A stretch of DNA of 64,000 nt from Streptomyces sp. NBC_01197 (GCF_036010505.1 NZ_CP108569.1:3421001-3485000); one strand, 5' to 3'; positions 1 through 8,547 are shown, counted from the first letter of the stretch. The notes: generated by a model from the sequence alone, not told the origin. Made by a program: numbers and translations.

Positions 1-255
1 ATGCTCCGCGGTGACGATGTCCAAGACCGATCCGCCGTCGCTCAGTGCATATCCGTACACCTCGGCAGTGCTCCGGCCGACCTGCTTACGGCAGTAGCAC
101 GACTCGACGTCCTCCAAGACGCCGTCCTCCACGAGATACTCGCGGAAGACGTCGACGAATGCACCGTTGAACCTGGTACCCACAGGGGAGTCGGTGCGCG
201 CTCGCGCGTCCTCGTATAGATACTCTGCGAACTCCGTGAGCTCGTTCTCGCTCAA
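1..255 (-). CDS. AIPR-family protein, N-terminal part only (runs off left edge)
   Basis: Fourth gene of the minus-strand defence operon; the first 85 codons are visible. The TTG start overlaps the stop of the upstream PD-(D/E)XK gene (TTGA) and has a GGGGAGGGG ribosome site just before it. The start of the protein (TTG-encoded Met, then SENELTEFAEYLYEDAR) and the later stretch VYGYALSDGGSVLDIVTAEH match the usual opening of AIPR (abortive infection phage resistance) proteins, where an acidic helical segment leads to a GYA-x-D-x(2,4)-L-x-L-x-V strand. In known MutL/MORC-type restriction operons AIPR is the usual partner of the Z1 and PD-(D/E)XK proteins, so context supports the call. The function of AIPR is not settled; a nuclease or abortive-infection effector role is inference. 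Confidence 0.75.
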   Translation of the reverse strand, partial: MSENELTEFAEYLYEDARARTDSPVGTRFNGAFVDVFREYLVEDGVLEDVESCYCRKQVGRSTAEVYGYALSDGGSVLDIVTAEH

Positions 256-1259
256 CCGTTCCCCTCCCCAGGGTGGTGCACACCAGCGCCAAGCACGGCC
301 AAGACCTCGGCCTCCCCGACCAAGGCCTGCCCGCAGGCACCTAGGTCCAAATCGTACGACACGCTGGATATGCCCTTGGGCAGCAGGTGAGGAACCAGCC
401 GCGGGAACTCCTCGGTGACCCGGAAACAGCGGCGGGTGCCCAACTGCCAGCGTTCGCCCTCATAGTGACTGCGGTGCACGTCGAACCACCCGGCCTCGAC
501 AAGACAGTTCTCCAATACCGCTCGCTGTCCAGCAATGCCAGGGTGGCCCCGCAGCTCGTCGACGAGATCGCACAGACTCGACCCTGCCTGATCGCTTTGC
601 AGTTGCTGATGGACGAGCGCCAGGTAGTCGAGCGAACCGTCGTTCAGCTGCTCTTCTCCATGGATGCGGCACCGCAGGGGGTTGCGGCGGTCGCCGGAAG
701 CCGTCTTGACCTCCAGGCCCCACGCCCCCCATGCGAAGTCCCGCACGCCGCTCGCCGGCCCCTGCCATCTCGATACGGCGTCCCGGCCACAGGCGGGGAG
801 CACAAGGTCCCGCAGCACCAACAACTCACCGAAGAGACCGATCCGGGCCTCGGGCTTAAGTACCCCGCCCAGCCCCCTGCCCAGCACCCGCTGCCAGGAG
901 GCGATCCTGCGCACCACTGCCGCAGCAGGGGCGACCGACGTGCGCTCTAGGTGATCTACGAGGTCGGCCAGCAAGGTGCAGAAGATGTGAGTGTCCGTGG
1001 TCGGCTGGGCCACGACTTCCACGTGACCCTCCCGAAAGAAGCAGGTCAGCCCGTTGGCCATGACGAGCTGCCGGTTCCCGAGCTGCTCGCCGCTTGCGAT
1101 CACCAAGGCTCGTTCGCGCCCGGGGAACCGCACTTCGAGGAAGACGTCGAGAGGGTGATCGGGCAACAGGCGGCGCCGCGAACTGCCGTGGGAGGCGGCA
1201 CGCACTCGCTCGATAGCCGCGAAGGACTCGGCCACCTCCTGAGGAGTAATCCGGGTCAC
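252..1259 (-). CDS. PD-(D/E)XK motif nuclease (DUF4420-like) of a MORC-type restriction system
   Basis: 335-residue protein with the DUF4420-type PD-(D/E)XK fold. The active site is readable: Glu145 in GLFGELLVLR, Asp174 in SGVRDFAW, and Glu183-x-Lys185 in WGLEVKTAS. The ATG overlaps the stop of the Z1 gene by four bases (ATGA) and its own stop overlaps the AIPR start, so all are translationally coupled. In this operon class the protein is the predicted DNA-cleaving subunit, working with the GHKL and Z1 ATPases on foreign or unmodified DNA. The catalytic residues look intact; the target sequence or modification cannot be told from the sequence. Confidence 0.85.
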   Translation of the reverse strand: MTRITPQEVAESFAAIERVRAASHGSSRRRLLPDHPLDVFLEVRFPGRERALVIASGEQLGNRQLVMANGLTCFFREGHVEVVAQPTTDTHIFCTLLADLVDHLERTSVAPAAAVVRRIASWQRVLGRGLGGVLKPEARIGLFGELLVLRDLVLPACGRDAVSRWQGPASGVRDFAWGAWGLEVKTASGDRRNPLRCRIHGEEQLNDGSLDYLALVHQQLQSDQAGSSLCDLVDELRGHPGIAGQRAVLENCLVEAGWFDVHRSHYEGERWQLGTRRCFRVTEEFPRLVPHLLPKGISSVSYDLDLGACGQALVGEAEVLAVLGAGVHHPGEGNG

Positions 1260-4090
1260 TCCTCGCCCTCCTCAGGGTCCTCGCCTGCTCCGGAAAGCAT
1301 CCTCTGTAGCTCACGCAGATAGATGTCGTTAACTCGGTAGCGCTTCGGGCGTGCAGTGGTGGAGACGGGCAAGGACAGTGCGTAGCCGATCAGCGGGAGT
1401 CCCTCAGGCAGGACGCCGTCTACTTGGTCTCCTGGGTCCACTGGATAGACGAGCAGAAGGCCCTCGCCCGGATCCCGACGACTGCGAATAGCATGGCCGC
1501 TAGCCCGTGAGGGCGTCCTACTGGCCACCCCCGCGCCCCCCGCAACGCTCGTCGGCTGTCGGTAGGCATCCGCGGGCAGGCCGATGGCTTCATGAACCGG
1601 GCTCACCAGCACACCCACCTGGTAGTCGGTGCCAGCCCGGATGGTCTCCTGTAGGCCAGCTAGCTTGCGCTTCACCATCCGCAGTTCTCTGCCGTCGAGC
1701 GTGAAGCTGCGCGGCGCATTGCCCGTCGTCACCGCAACGGTCCACCGGGTTAGCTCACCAAGGGTGTTCTGCCGGGAGATGTAGTCGACGAGAGTCTGTG
1801 GATTGGCTTGCAGGGTGCGGGGCGAAGCGGCAAACCCGTCGAGGAAGCGCAGCACGGTCGATGCCGGCACGCCCTGACGGAAAAAGCCCTGCGCCCCGTG
1901 CCGTAGCGGCTGAGATACCCCATCGCAGCCCTCCACTGCGGTCACAAGCCGCTCCAGGCGCGCATAGTTGTCCCGCATGGCCTGCTCGTTTGTGCGCATA
2001 TAGAGGGTCTCCGGCCTTTGCCCGGAGGAGCACAGTGACACTGTGGTGGAGTTGCGCATCTTGGCCGCTGCGGTGACCTGCAGGTGCTCATAGCCGTCGT
2101 GGACACGCAGGCCCACGTCCTTCGGCTTGCGGCCGGTCTCAGCCAGGTAGGACACAAGGTCCATCAGTTCTCGGTTGGCCCGGGTTACGTGAACATAAGA
2201 GTCCACCAGGTCTTTGGTGGTGTAGAGCCGGGTAACGTCCAAATAGCCGGGCCGGTAGCCAAACCAGCGCCCCATCTGCATGAGCGTGTCGTAGGTCTTG
2301 GAGGTCCTGAGGTAGTAGGAGACTGTCAGCCCCTCCAGCGTCAGGCCGCGCGAGAGCTTGTCGCCGCCGACCGCAACCACGGTCGCTGGTGTGCTCGCCT
2401 CATACTCCAAGACATCGGCGGCATCGCCGTTGATGGTCTTCACGCCAGCGGCGCACTCAGAGAGGACCCCCGCGATCACCGATTCGACCTGCTTCCAGGC
2501 CACCGCTTCGCCCACTAGGCCGGGAAGATCGCTGCGCTCCGCGAGCTCCGTGTACGTGGGAACGAAATCGCTCTCCCACAGTTCCCGCAGGCGCAACTGT
2601 AGAGCGGATCCCGCGGACCCCCGGTCCCCCCAGAGGTTCTCCATCCCGGTCAAATGAGCCGTCAGCTGCTGGGCCACCGCGACCTGAACCGCCTTGAACC
2701 GGGTGACGTGCACGAGCATCGTGTTGTGGCCTGGCCGGCTGCCGAGGTACTTGGTTCGGGCCTTACGCACCGCTGTAGCCAGCACGAACGAATCCAGGGC
2801 GTGCCGCAGCGAATCGGGCAGCAACCGGTGGAGCTGATGCTCCTTGCCGTGGTTGTCAGGTATCCATAGCTTCTCGTCGGCCACCGCCCGGATGACCGGA
2901 AGAGGATCACGAATAACGTCCGCGGACGCATCGTCTAGCCCGAAGACCACCTCGGGGCCGCAGTAGTTGGTCGGCGGGCGTAGAGCCACCATGAAATTGC
3001 GGGGAAAGAGGTCGTCCTTGAAGTCGGGGTGATTGGTCTGGTCATTTATGAAGATGTTTGCGAAGGGCGTGGCTGTGTAGCCGACGTAAGCGCGCTTTTC
3101 AAAGAGGTTCAGCAGGTCACGGATGCATTGGTTGATCCGTGTCGGATCGTGCTCCGAGTCGCTGGCGCTCTTTCCCCTGCGCGGCTTGCGGGTGTCCACC
3201 GAGGCGTAGTCGGCCTCGTCGTCGATCAGCAGCAGCGGCAAGTCCCTGATGAGCTGACGACCATCGTCCTGCGTGGCAGTGAAGTTCCCCAGCCAGTCCC
3301 GCAGATTCTCCAGGATACGGGCGTTCTTCTTGACGACGGCCAGCAGGCGCACACGACGTGGATCCACCGGGGTGCTCTCAAAGACGCTCGCACTGAAGTC
3401 TTTGTCCCGGGTCGTGATCGACAGACACAACGGCGGGTTCTTCAAGTTCAGGTTCCCGACCCCGATATAGGTGGAGTCGTTGGTCTGTTGGCGCGTGAAG
3501 CGGCTGTTGAAGCCGAGGAACTCCAGGTCCAAGCGGGCCTGTGTCTGGTGACGGAGGCTCTCGTGAGCACCGGTGAGAACGACTACGACCTGGTAGCCAG
3601 CGTCGACAGCCTTGCAGATGAGACCGGTGTAGTTCGCCGTCTTGCCCGACTGTACTTGCCCGTAGGTCAGGCCCTTCACAGACCATTCGCCCGGTCGCTC
3701 AGGACTTTCCAGCAAGGAGAGCACCGTATTTGTGGAGTCGTTGAGTGCCTCCACTGTGGGAGGCTTCCATCCCGAACGGTGCGTCAGCCACGTCCTGTAC
3801 CGATCCCAGTAAGCCCACTCGATCTTCTCTTGGCGATCGGTCAGCCATTGCTGGTGATCGTACGGGTCCTCAACATAGACCGCAGGGGGCACCCATACTT
3901 CGAACCGGGCCTCCAGCTCACGGGCGATCTGATTGGCGGACACGTCCTTTCCCGTCGCGGCCAGCATGATCCGAACCGTCTCCGCGATGCTCCTGAGCAT
4001 CTCCGGCGTACGGTTCGACTTCTCCGTCTCCAGCAGCATTGCCTCAGCCGTGCGCAGAGCGAGTGTCAGGGGATCCATACTCATCGTCAT
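1256..4090 (-). CDS. Z1 domain-containing SF2-like ATPase of a MORC-type restriction system
   Basis: 944 residues, a normal length for Z1 proteins. A Walker A motif GQVQSGKT lies at about 144-151, a DEAD-type Walker B (LLLIDDEADYASVD) near 287-299, a motif III-like YTATPFANIF near 338-347, then the Z1 signatures GGDKLSRGLTLEGL (about 575-588) and QMGRWFGYRPGY (about 605-616), which resemble helicase motifs V and VI. It probably hydrolyses ATP to remodel or translocate on DNA and so license cleavage by the neighbouring nuclease; this role is predicted, not shown. Start and stop both overlap neighbours by ATGA. Alternative ATG at codon 3 or 5 is possible. No frameshift or missing motif seen. 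Confidence 0.9.
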   Translation of the reverse strand: MTMSMDPLTLALRTAEAMLLETEKSNRTPEMLRSIAETVRIMLAATGKDVSANQIARELEARFEVWVPPAVYVEDPYDHQQWLTDRQEKIEWAYWDRYRTWLTHRSGWKPPTVEALNDSTNTVLSLLESPERPGEWSVKGLTYGQVQSGKTANYTGLICKAVDAGYQVVVVLTGAHESLRHQTQARLDLEFLGFNSRFTRQQTNDSTYIGVGNLNLKNPPLCLSITTRDKDFSASVFESTPVDPRRVRLLAVVKKNARILENLRDWLGNFTATQDDGRQLIRDLPLLLIDDEADYASVDTRKPRRGKSASDSEHDPTRINQCIRDLLNLFEKRAYVGYTATPFANIFINDQTNHPDFKDDLFPRNFMVALRPPTNYCGPEVVFGLDDASADVIRDPLPVIRAVADEKLWIPDNHGKEHQLHRLLPDSLRHALDSFVLATAVRKARTKYLGSRPGHNTMLVHVTRFKAVQVAVAQQLTAHLTGMENLWGDRGSAGSALQLRLRELWESDFVPTYTELAERSDLPGLVGEAVAWKQVESVIAGVLSECAAGVKTINGDAADVLEYEASTPATVVAVGGDKLSRGLTLEGLTVSYYLRTSKTYDTLMQMGRWFGYRPGYLDVTRLYTTKDLVDSYVHVTRANRELMDLVSYLAETGRKPKDVGLRVHDGYEHLQVTAAAKMRNSTTVSLCSSGQRPETLYMRTNEQAMRDNYARLERLVTAVEGCDGVSQPLRHGAQGFFRQGVPASTVLRFLDGFAASPRTLQANPQTLVDYISRQNTLGELTRWTVAVTTGNAPRSFTLDGRELRMVKRKLAGLQETIRAGTDYQVGVLVSPVHEAIGLPADAYRQPTSVAGGAGVASRTPSRASGHAIRSRRDPGEGLLLVYPVDPGDQVDGVLPEGLPLIGYALSLPVSTTARPKRYRVNDIYLRELQRMLSGAGEDPEEGEE

Positions 4091-5556
4091 ACTCCCGGGC
4101 TCATCTGGCCGACGATCTCTGCGACCAAGTCGGGGAATCGGTTAAATGGCTCGACAGACCCCAAGGCGCGAACGGCAACAGCCCGAGCGTGCGCATCGTC
4201 AGGCAGAGCCGCAAGCATGGCCACCAGGTCGGCCCTGGCTTCGGCTTCCTCGACTCCCTCCAACGCTGCTTGAGGCATGCGCCCCGGGTCGTTCTCAGCC
4301 TCGATGGCGATCACGCCGACCGGCAGGGTCCGCTCCACCAACCGGAGGACGGCCTCGATCGGTGCTGTCCCACTTGCGACCAGAGCGGCTTGGACAACAG
4401 GATGCTGACGGTTGACCAGATACCGGGAAGTGCCATTTCTCCGCTCCTGTATCCACCCGAAGGTGAGCTCACGATCACGTCCCTGCCGTCCTGCAGCGGT
4501 TGTGACCCTCCGGCGGAACACAGCGACCGACGCCGAGCGGGCTGAGGCAGCGAGTCTGGCGAGATCCTCCTCGATGCCGGCAGGGGGGTGCACCCGGGAC
4601 TTGCGTACATCCACTTGCCAAACGTGGTCGGACGCGGGGTCCATGGAGACCTCAATCCTCGCCAGGCGGGTCTGCGGCGCTATGACCATGTCGGGCATAC
4701 CGAGCCAGCCGCCTGCCGAAACCATCCTGTCCCCACGGTAGACATAGAAGCCTTGTTGGGCGTTCCAGCCGCGCGGCCCCGCACCGTCTTTGATCTCGGC
4801 CTCACTCAGTCGGGACGGGTGGGGCAAGACGTACGGAATGACCTGGACCAGCCCTCCGGCCTCCAGCCGCTCAGTTCCCAAATCCTGCGTCGCCATGTGC
4901 TGGCGGCAGAATGGGTCCCATGCGGTCAACTCATGCCCACCCACCACGAGGCGGAGCCTCCCACGGGCGATGTAGCGGTGGAACCACATCCGCAGTCGAT
5001 TGCGGCTTTGTCCTAGCTTCCGGGCCAGTACCGGTCCTTCGCCAGCGTGATCGAGCCGCCTCCACAGCACCATCGTGCCAGTCCCAACGAAGCCGATCCT
5101 CTGCGCGATGTCGGTGGCTTCGCTGTCAGCGACGACACGGACGCGCCAGTCGTCAGTGGCACGGACCAGGTCTATATCCCAGGTTCGACACGCGAGACCG
5201 TCGGACGTGCGGGATAGCACCGTGAGCACGCGGCACTGCGACAGGGATGCCGTCTTCAGCCCAAGCCCGAAACGCCCCAGATCACCTGTCTGCCGTTCCG
5301 CCGTCGGTCCGCTTCCCCCGAAGCGGACTGCTTCATGAAGCCTTATTTCCGTCATGCCGTCGCCATCGTCGACGACTGCGACCCAGCTCGCACCCTTATC
5401 GGTGTTGAATTCCACACGCACTTCACGGGCTGACGCAGCCAAGCTGTTGTCGACGAGATCGGCAAGCGCAGTAGCCATGTCGTAACCGAATGCCCGGAGA
5501 GAGTCCATCAGCGCTGAGGCGCGTGGTGCCACTACCGCTTCAGTCTCATCGCACAC
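4087..5556 (-). CDS. GHKL (MutL/MORC-type) ATPase of a restriction system
   Basis: 489 residues. The Bergerat ATP fold is clear: N-box ALADLVDNSLAA with the catalytic Asp/Asn, G1 box VVDDGDGM, G2 box GRFGLGLKTASLSQ. The C-terminal part resembles the S5-like transducer region of MORC/MutL proteins (VYRGDRMVSAGGWLGM). It opens the operon, and its stop overlaps the Z1 start. I chose GTG 5556 because GGGGGAT sits about five bases upstream; an in-frame TTG at 5580 lacks a clear ribosome site. Comparative work from the Aravind group linked such ATPases in bacterial restriction operons to the origin of eukaryotic MORC proteins. The cytosine methylase and Vsr genes often beside it are not visible on this side. 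Confidence 0.87.
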   Translation of the reverse strand: MCDETEAVVAPRASALMDSLRAFGYDMATALADLVDNSLAASAREVRVEFNTDKGASWVAVVDDGDGMTEIRLHEAVRFGGSGPTAERQTGDLGRFGLGLKTASLSQCRVLTVLSRTSDGLACRTWDIDLVRATDDWRVRVVADSEATDIAQRIGFVGTGTMVLWRRLDHAGEGPVLARKLGQSRNRLRMWFHRYIARGRLRLVVGGHELTAWDPFCRQHMATQDLGTERLEAGGLVQVIPYVLPHPSRLSEAEIKDGAGPRGWNAQQGFYVYRGDRMVSAGGWLGMPDMVIAPQTRLARIEVSMDPASDHVWQVDVRKSRVHPPAGIEEDLARLAASARSASVAVFRRRVTTAAGRQGRDRELTFGWIQERRNGTSRYLVNRQHPVVQAALVASGTAPIEAVLRLVERTLPVGVIAIEAENDPGRMPQAALEGVEEAEARADLVAMLAALPDDAHARAVAVRALGSVEPFNRFPDLVAEIVGQMSPGV

Positions 5557-5699
5557 AGTGATCCCCCAACACTGCTCCAAACATGTCCCGTTGAGCAGAC
5601 TAGGCGATCAAGATGCGACTGGCCGACGTTCCAGCGAGATCGTAAGACACGAACATGCCCACCCGGATAGTGGCTGCAACCATCGATCCGTGACCACGT

Positions 5700-5984
5700 G
5701 AAGGGTCGTTGCCCGCTGAGAGTGCCTGCGGGCGCCGCCCAGACCGACGAACGTGTCGCTGGCCTTGCCCGACGCAGGGGAGGGGTGACGGCCTTCGGCA
5801 GCCAGCGGTTATCGAAGAACGTGGTGAGGCCTGCCACCGCGCGGTTGGTCACGGCGTGGCCTGCGGGGGTGAGGTAGTCGGCGCCCTCCGGGGCACCGAA
5901 CCACGCCCCCCAGTCGATCGCCCGACGGCCCTGATCGATCGCCCGCCATATCTCTTCGTCGCGAGGGTGCATGCCCGACATCAT
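5700..5984 (-). pseudogene. Possible gene remnant upstream of the restriction operon
   Basis: From the ATG at 5984 the minus strand reads MMSGMHPRDEEIWRAIDQGR and continues through DYLTPAGHAVTNRAVAGLTTFFDNRWLPKAV, which looks protein-like in composition. After about 70 codons it passes into Arg/Pro/Ala-rich sequence typical of out-of-frame reading, and the open frame then runs into the ATPase gene start. I read this as a truncated gene whose 3' end was lost, possibly when the restriction operon arrived. The family was not recognised. Low confidence that it is expressed. Confidence 0.3.
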
Positions 5985-6105
5985 GAAGGACTCGCAGACT
6001 GGGTCGCGTGATTTTCCTGAAGCACCGTGGACAGCAGGGATGGCCGCTGCTGGTTCAACCGTGCTGAGGAGGCCCTCTCGGGGCCCCTGACAGCTTGCCG
6101 AGCGG

Positions 6106-6444
6106 TCAGAAATTGAAGACCCGCTTGGATTTGGACGGCAAGTCATTCGGCGTGCCCTCGTACGTGCCGAACCCGTCGCATCCAGGGCACTTCTGCATGC
6201 TTCCCACGTTCTCGTCTGGGCCGTTTGGGACGAATACTTCAGCACTCCCTACGCAGTCGTCGCACTCGAACCAAATCTCTTCGGGGTCATCAGAATTTAT
6301 GTCGAGCATCACGCAATCGTGACAGACCTCTGCTCGATATTTCCCGTCATAGATATTCTTCCCGTATTCGGGGTCGAAAATCTTTCGCGCCTTTGCTTCA
6401 TCGAAAGGCTCGCCGCACCTGGCACATTTTTTCATGCGCGGCAT
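6106..6444 (-). CDS. Small protein with four CxxC pairs (zinc-ribbon type)
   Basis: 112 residues with four CxxC knuckles: Cys7/10 (CARC), Cys41/44 (CHDC), Cys61/64 (CDDC) and Cys86/89 (CPGC), enough for two zinc sites. The last has a CPGCDGFG context recalling DnaJ-type zinc motifs. The body is acidic (NSDDPEEIWFE). Codons are clearly richer in A/T (AAA, ATT, GAT) than neighbouring genes, which suggests recent transfer. I chose ATG 6444, which has a weak GGACC upstream; ATG 6435 has none. It stands alone between a transposase remnant and the restriction operon. No family name recognised; a nucleic-acid or metal-binding role is inference. Confidence 0.6.
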   Translation of the reverse strand: MPRMKKCARCGEPFDEAKARKIFDPEYGKNIYDGKYRAEVCHDCVMLDINSDDPEEIWFECDDCVGSAEVFVPNGPDENVGSMQKCPGCDGFGTYEGTPNDLPSKSKRVFNF

Positions 6445-6539
6445 GATACCGGTCCGCGTGACCGACTGACAGGCAATCGGGTTGAGGGTTGTCCCGCTAG
6501 TGATCTCAGGCATGCTGCTCATCGGCTGTCGGTACAGAT

Positions 6540-6716
6540 CCGGTGAGGGCGAGGTTGTGGAGGCGGGCGATGCCGAGCAAGGCATGGTGGACGCGCCACC
6601 CTTCAGGCGGCAGTCGCGGAAAATCTTCCAGGTCTTCATGCGGTCGAAGGTGCGTTCGGCTATGGCGCTTATTTACGGTGGGAGACGTTGCAGCCCCTCT
6701 TCCAGGCCGATAGCTC
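6540..6716 (-). pseudogene. Transposase C-terminal remnant (IS5-like, frameshifted)
   Basis: Three consecutive minus-strand pieces in different frames spell the end of a DDE transposase: ELSAWKRGCNVSHRK, then (after one frame change) IAERTFDRMKTWKIFRDCRL, then (after another) VHHALLGIARLHNLALTG. The pattern of a basic KxxxNxSH stretch, a GERxxxxLKTWxIL-like motif and a terminal ALHNLxL helix is typical of IS5/DDE_Tnp_4 proteins. There is no upstream catalytic domain and I saw no terminal inverted repeats, so it is a dead fragment. Exact IS family uncertain. Confidence 0.6.
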
Positions 6717-6927
6717 AACCTGGCCGCTTTCTCGGCGGTGCGGGATGACCAGGCCTTCGGCAGGGACCCTGGTCAGGGACGCCTCGGACTACCGGCGGCC
6801 ATTCGCGGATCGGCGACAGCCGACATCTAAATCTGACATCAACGACGGTGGATGACAGCAGTCCTGTGCGGCCCTTCGTGGTGTCCGCGAGCTGGCGTGT
6901 GCCCTCGTTGGTTGTGGTCCGGGCGAA

Positions 6928-6972
6928 CTTACAAAGCAGATGTCGGCGGTTCAAAGCCGTCCACGCCCAGCA
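6928..6972 (+). other. Degenerate tRNA 3'-half (Val-TAC-like), putative old attachment-site scar
   Basis: Reads as the 3' half of a tRNA: TTACAA loop remainder, stem and variable bases, T-arm GGCGG-TTCAAAG-CCGTC with one G-T pair, acceptor strand CACGCCC and discriminator A followed by GCA. A GGGCG immediately upstream (6921-6925) could pair with CGCCC, so an internally deleted tRNA is another reading. Anticodon TAC (Val) is inferred from the loop. The D-arm is missing, so it cannot be a working tRNA. Integrative elements leave such fragments when they insert at tRNA 3' ends. Confidence 0.5.
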
Positions 6973-6981
6973 ACGCAGTGA

Positions 6982-7005
6982 CTCCCAACCGATCATGGTT
7001 GGGAG
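6982..7005. terminator. Nine-base-pair hairpin beside the tRNA-like scar
   Basis: CTCCCAACC, six-base loop GATCAT, GGTTGGGAG. A perfect stem ten bases after the tRNA-like fragment. It could be the old tRNA terminator or, since it is also downstream of the minus-strand gene ending at 7042, a terminator for that transcript. No T-run follows on either strand. Confidence 0.4.
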
Positions 7006-7041
7006 CCACTGGCCCTTCTGGGATCAACGGATCGGTTGCTT

Positions 7042-7389
7042 CTACCCGAACGCCGCCGCCGGCAGATGTGGCCCTTTGTTGTCTTCCTCACCAGTGCCGA
7101 GCCCCGGCACCGACAAGCGATGACCGCGGCTGATTGCCACCCGGAGGACGTCGCGCAGGGCTCCTGCGAGGGACGCCGCCAGCAGCCTCAGTTCTTCCAG
7201 TTCCGCTGACCCATCCCCGAGAACTTCCGGCGCGTGCTCCAGAAGTTCATCTGCCAGGCCAAGTTGTACCGCTTCGGTGCTGTCAGCCAGGCGGGACAGG
7301 TAGCTGTCGCCGTCGTCGGCACTCAGGTAACACGGCTTGCCCTCGGGGCCCGACCATGGGAGGAGTCGCAGCTCGTTATGGGTGATCAT
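7042..7389 (-). CDS. Hypothetical protein, last gene of the GntR-linked mini-operon
   Basis: 115 residues, starting at an ATG that overlaps the stop of the GntR gene (ATGA). Soluble, with an acidic Leu/Ala-rich helical middle (LADELLEHAPEVLGDGSAEL ... LRLLAASLAGALRDVLR). No catalytic or binding motif was seen and no family is recognised beyond its resemblance to small proteins found next to GntR regulators in Streptomyces integrative elements. Translational coupling to the regulator suggests a linked role, perhaps accessory to it. Confidence 0.6.
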   Translation of the reverse strand: MITHNELRLLPWSGPEGKPCYLSADDGDSYLSRLADSTEAVQLGLADELLEHAPEVLGDGSAELEELRLLAASLAGALRDVLRVAISRGHRLSVPGLGTGEEDNKGPHLPAAAFG

Positions 7390-8129
7390 CTTTCCGTTCC
7401 CCTCTCTTCGGTCGTCGTGAGGCTGGTGAACAGGGCGTCTGCGCGGTCGCCGGGAAGCACCAGGAGCGCCGCCTCGACGACGCGTCCCGTGGTGTCGGCC
7501 GCCAGGCGAGTTATCGCGAGAACTGGAAGGGCCGAGCTGATTCGGAGAGTCGCTGCTTCCGATGGTGTCGGGAAGCGCGCGGTGACCTGTTCTTGGACCT
7601 CGGCCAAAGGCGGGCGGAGTTGAGCAAGCCGGGAATGGACCGCCTCGCGCCAGAGGGACTCGTCGTACCCCTCAACGGGCGCCAGGTCGCGAGGAACGTA
7701 GATGTGGGCCAGGCTGTGCGGTGAGTTCCCGTCGTGGCAGAGGCAGAGGAATTCCGTCAGCGGACTGCTTGCCGGCACGCGCAGGAGACTGGCCAGATTT
7801 CCTCGCGCTTGAAGCTGGGTGGCGCGGACGGTGATGCGGAGGGGCGCCGGGGTCGCTGTTGCCATATCTGAGGTGCGACCGCCCCCGACGTACGTGATTC
7901 TGTGCAGGGGGTACCGGACAAAGTTCCCCTTGCCGTGGATCTTCTCCACAAGCCCTTCTCCTTGGAGGACCGCGAGGGCACTCCGCAACGTTGGCGTGCT
8001 GACCGTGTAGCGAGTGGCGAGCTTTGCCTCCGAGGGGAGCCGTTCGCCAGCTTTGATGCGGCCGGTCGAGATCTGCTTCCGGAGATCGTCGGCGATGACC
8101 TGACGGCGGGAAGCCACGGACACCGTCAC
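7386..8129 (-). CDS. GntR-family regulator with UTRA domain (integrative-element type)
   Basis: 247 residues from the GTG at 8129, which overlaps the upstream stop as GTGA; GTG 8123, eight bases after GGGAAGG, is an alternative. The N-terminus is a GntR winged helix (ADDLRKQISTGRIKAGERLPS ... LATRYTVSTPTLRSALAVLQGEGLVEKIHGKGNFV). The C-terminal UTRA effector fold ends with TRFPTPSEAATLRISSALPVLAITRLAADTTGRVVEAALLVLPGDR. Actinomycete conjugative-integrative elements commonly carry such GntR proteins (the KorSA type) to hold transfer and replication genes silent. It probably acts on this block's own promoter, but the ligand is unknown. Confidence 0.85.
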   Translation of the reverse strand: MTVSVASRRQVIADDLRKQISTGRIKAGERLPSEAKLATRYTVSTPTLRSALAVLQGEGLVEKIHGKGNFVRYPLHRITYVGGGRTSDMATATPAPLRITVRATQLQARGNLASLLRVPASSPLTEFLCLCHDGNSPHSLAHIYVPRDLAPVEGYDESLWREAVHSRLAQLRPPLAEVQEQVTARFPTPSEAATLRISSALPVLAITRLAADTTGRVVEAALLVLPGDRADALFTSLTTTEERGTER

Positions 8130-8350
8130 CACCTTCCCGACATCCGCAGGGCGACGAGCCGGGTCCGCGAGTGCATGGTGAACAGTTCGCCGGACTCGAA
8201 GCGAAGCTGCTTTGCGGATCGCGGCAGTTGGAAGATGTCGGCCACGCGGCATGGTTGGCCGCCGATCTGAATGACGTCGCCGCGCTGGACGCTGGCCGAG
8301 GTGATCTCGACGTTGGCGGCGATACTCCCGCTGGGCGACCGTCTCCTCAC
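8126..8350 (-). CDS. Small hypothetical protein in integrative-element regulatory block
   Basis: 74 residues starting at GTG 8350, which overlaps the upstream gene's stop (GTGA) and follows GGGAGG by about seven bases. Composition suggests a beta-rich fold: VQRGDVIQIGGQPCRVADIF then KQLRFESGELFTMHSRTRL, a pattern seen in small single-domain proteins of Streptomyces integrative elements. No known motif. Its stop overlaps the GntR start, so it is coupled on both sides. Confidence 0.6.
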   Translation of the reverse strand: MRRRSPSGSIAANVEITSASVQRGDVIQIGGQPCRVADIFQLPRSAKQLRFESGELFTMHSRTRLVALRMSGRW

Positions 8351-8547
8351 GTGGCCACCTCCCTCGGGGTGGTCGGGACGACGGTCGGGTGGCAGGAGCA
8401 GTCGCACGCTTCGTAGATCACGGGGACTCCGACCGGTGCCAGGGCCGGAGAGGAGTGCGCGCATTCACGGTGAGTACCGATCGAGCACGAACTCGACTTG
8501 TAGGGGGCCGGCTTCATCGACACACGTGGCTGGTGACGAGTCGGCAT
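8347..8547 (-). CDS. Small Cys-containing hypothetical protein
   Basis: 66 residues with a possible metal- or disulfide-binding set: C-x6-C and the C-terminal EACDCSCH. GGAGG lies about seven bases before ATG 8547, which shares one base with the stop of the upstream gene; its stop overlaps the next start. A later ATG at 8517 is possible. The chain of overlaps on both sides supports translation. No family recognised. Confidence 0.5.
   Translation of the reverse strand: MPTRHQPRVSMKPAPYKSSSCSIGTHRECAHSSPALAPVGVPVIYEACDCSCHPTVVPTTPREVAT

Noticed and set aside
3029..4273. Long plus-strand open frame (414 codons) opposite the Z1 gene
   Set aside because: It is the antisense of a well-supported gene; composition is Arg/Val/Gln-rich with no motif, as expected of a high-GC shadow frame.
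6715..6996. 93-codon minus-strand frame near the Val-like tRNA fragment
   Set aside because: Arg/Pro-rich mixture crossing the tRNA remnant, no family resemblance.
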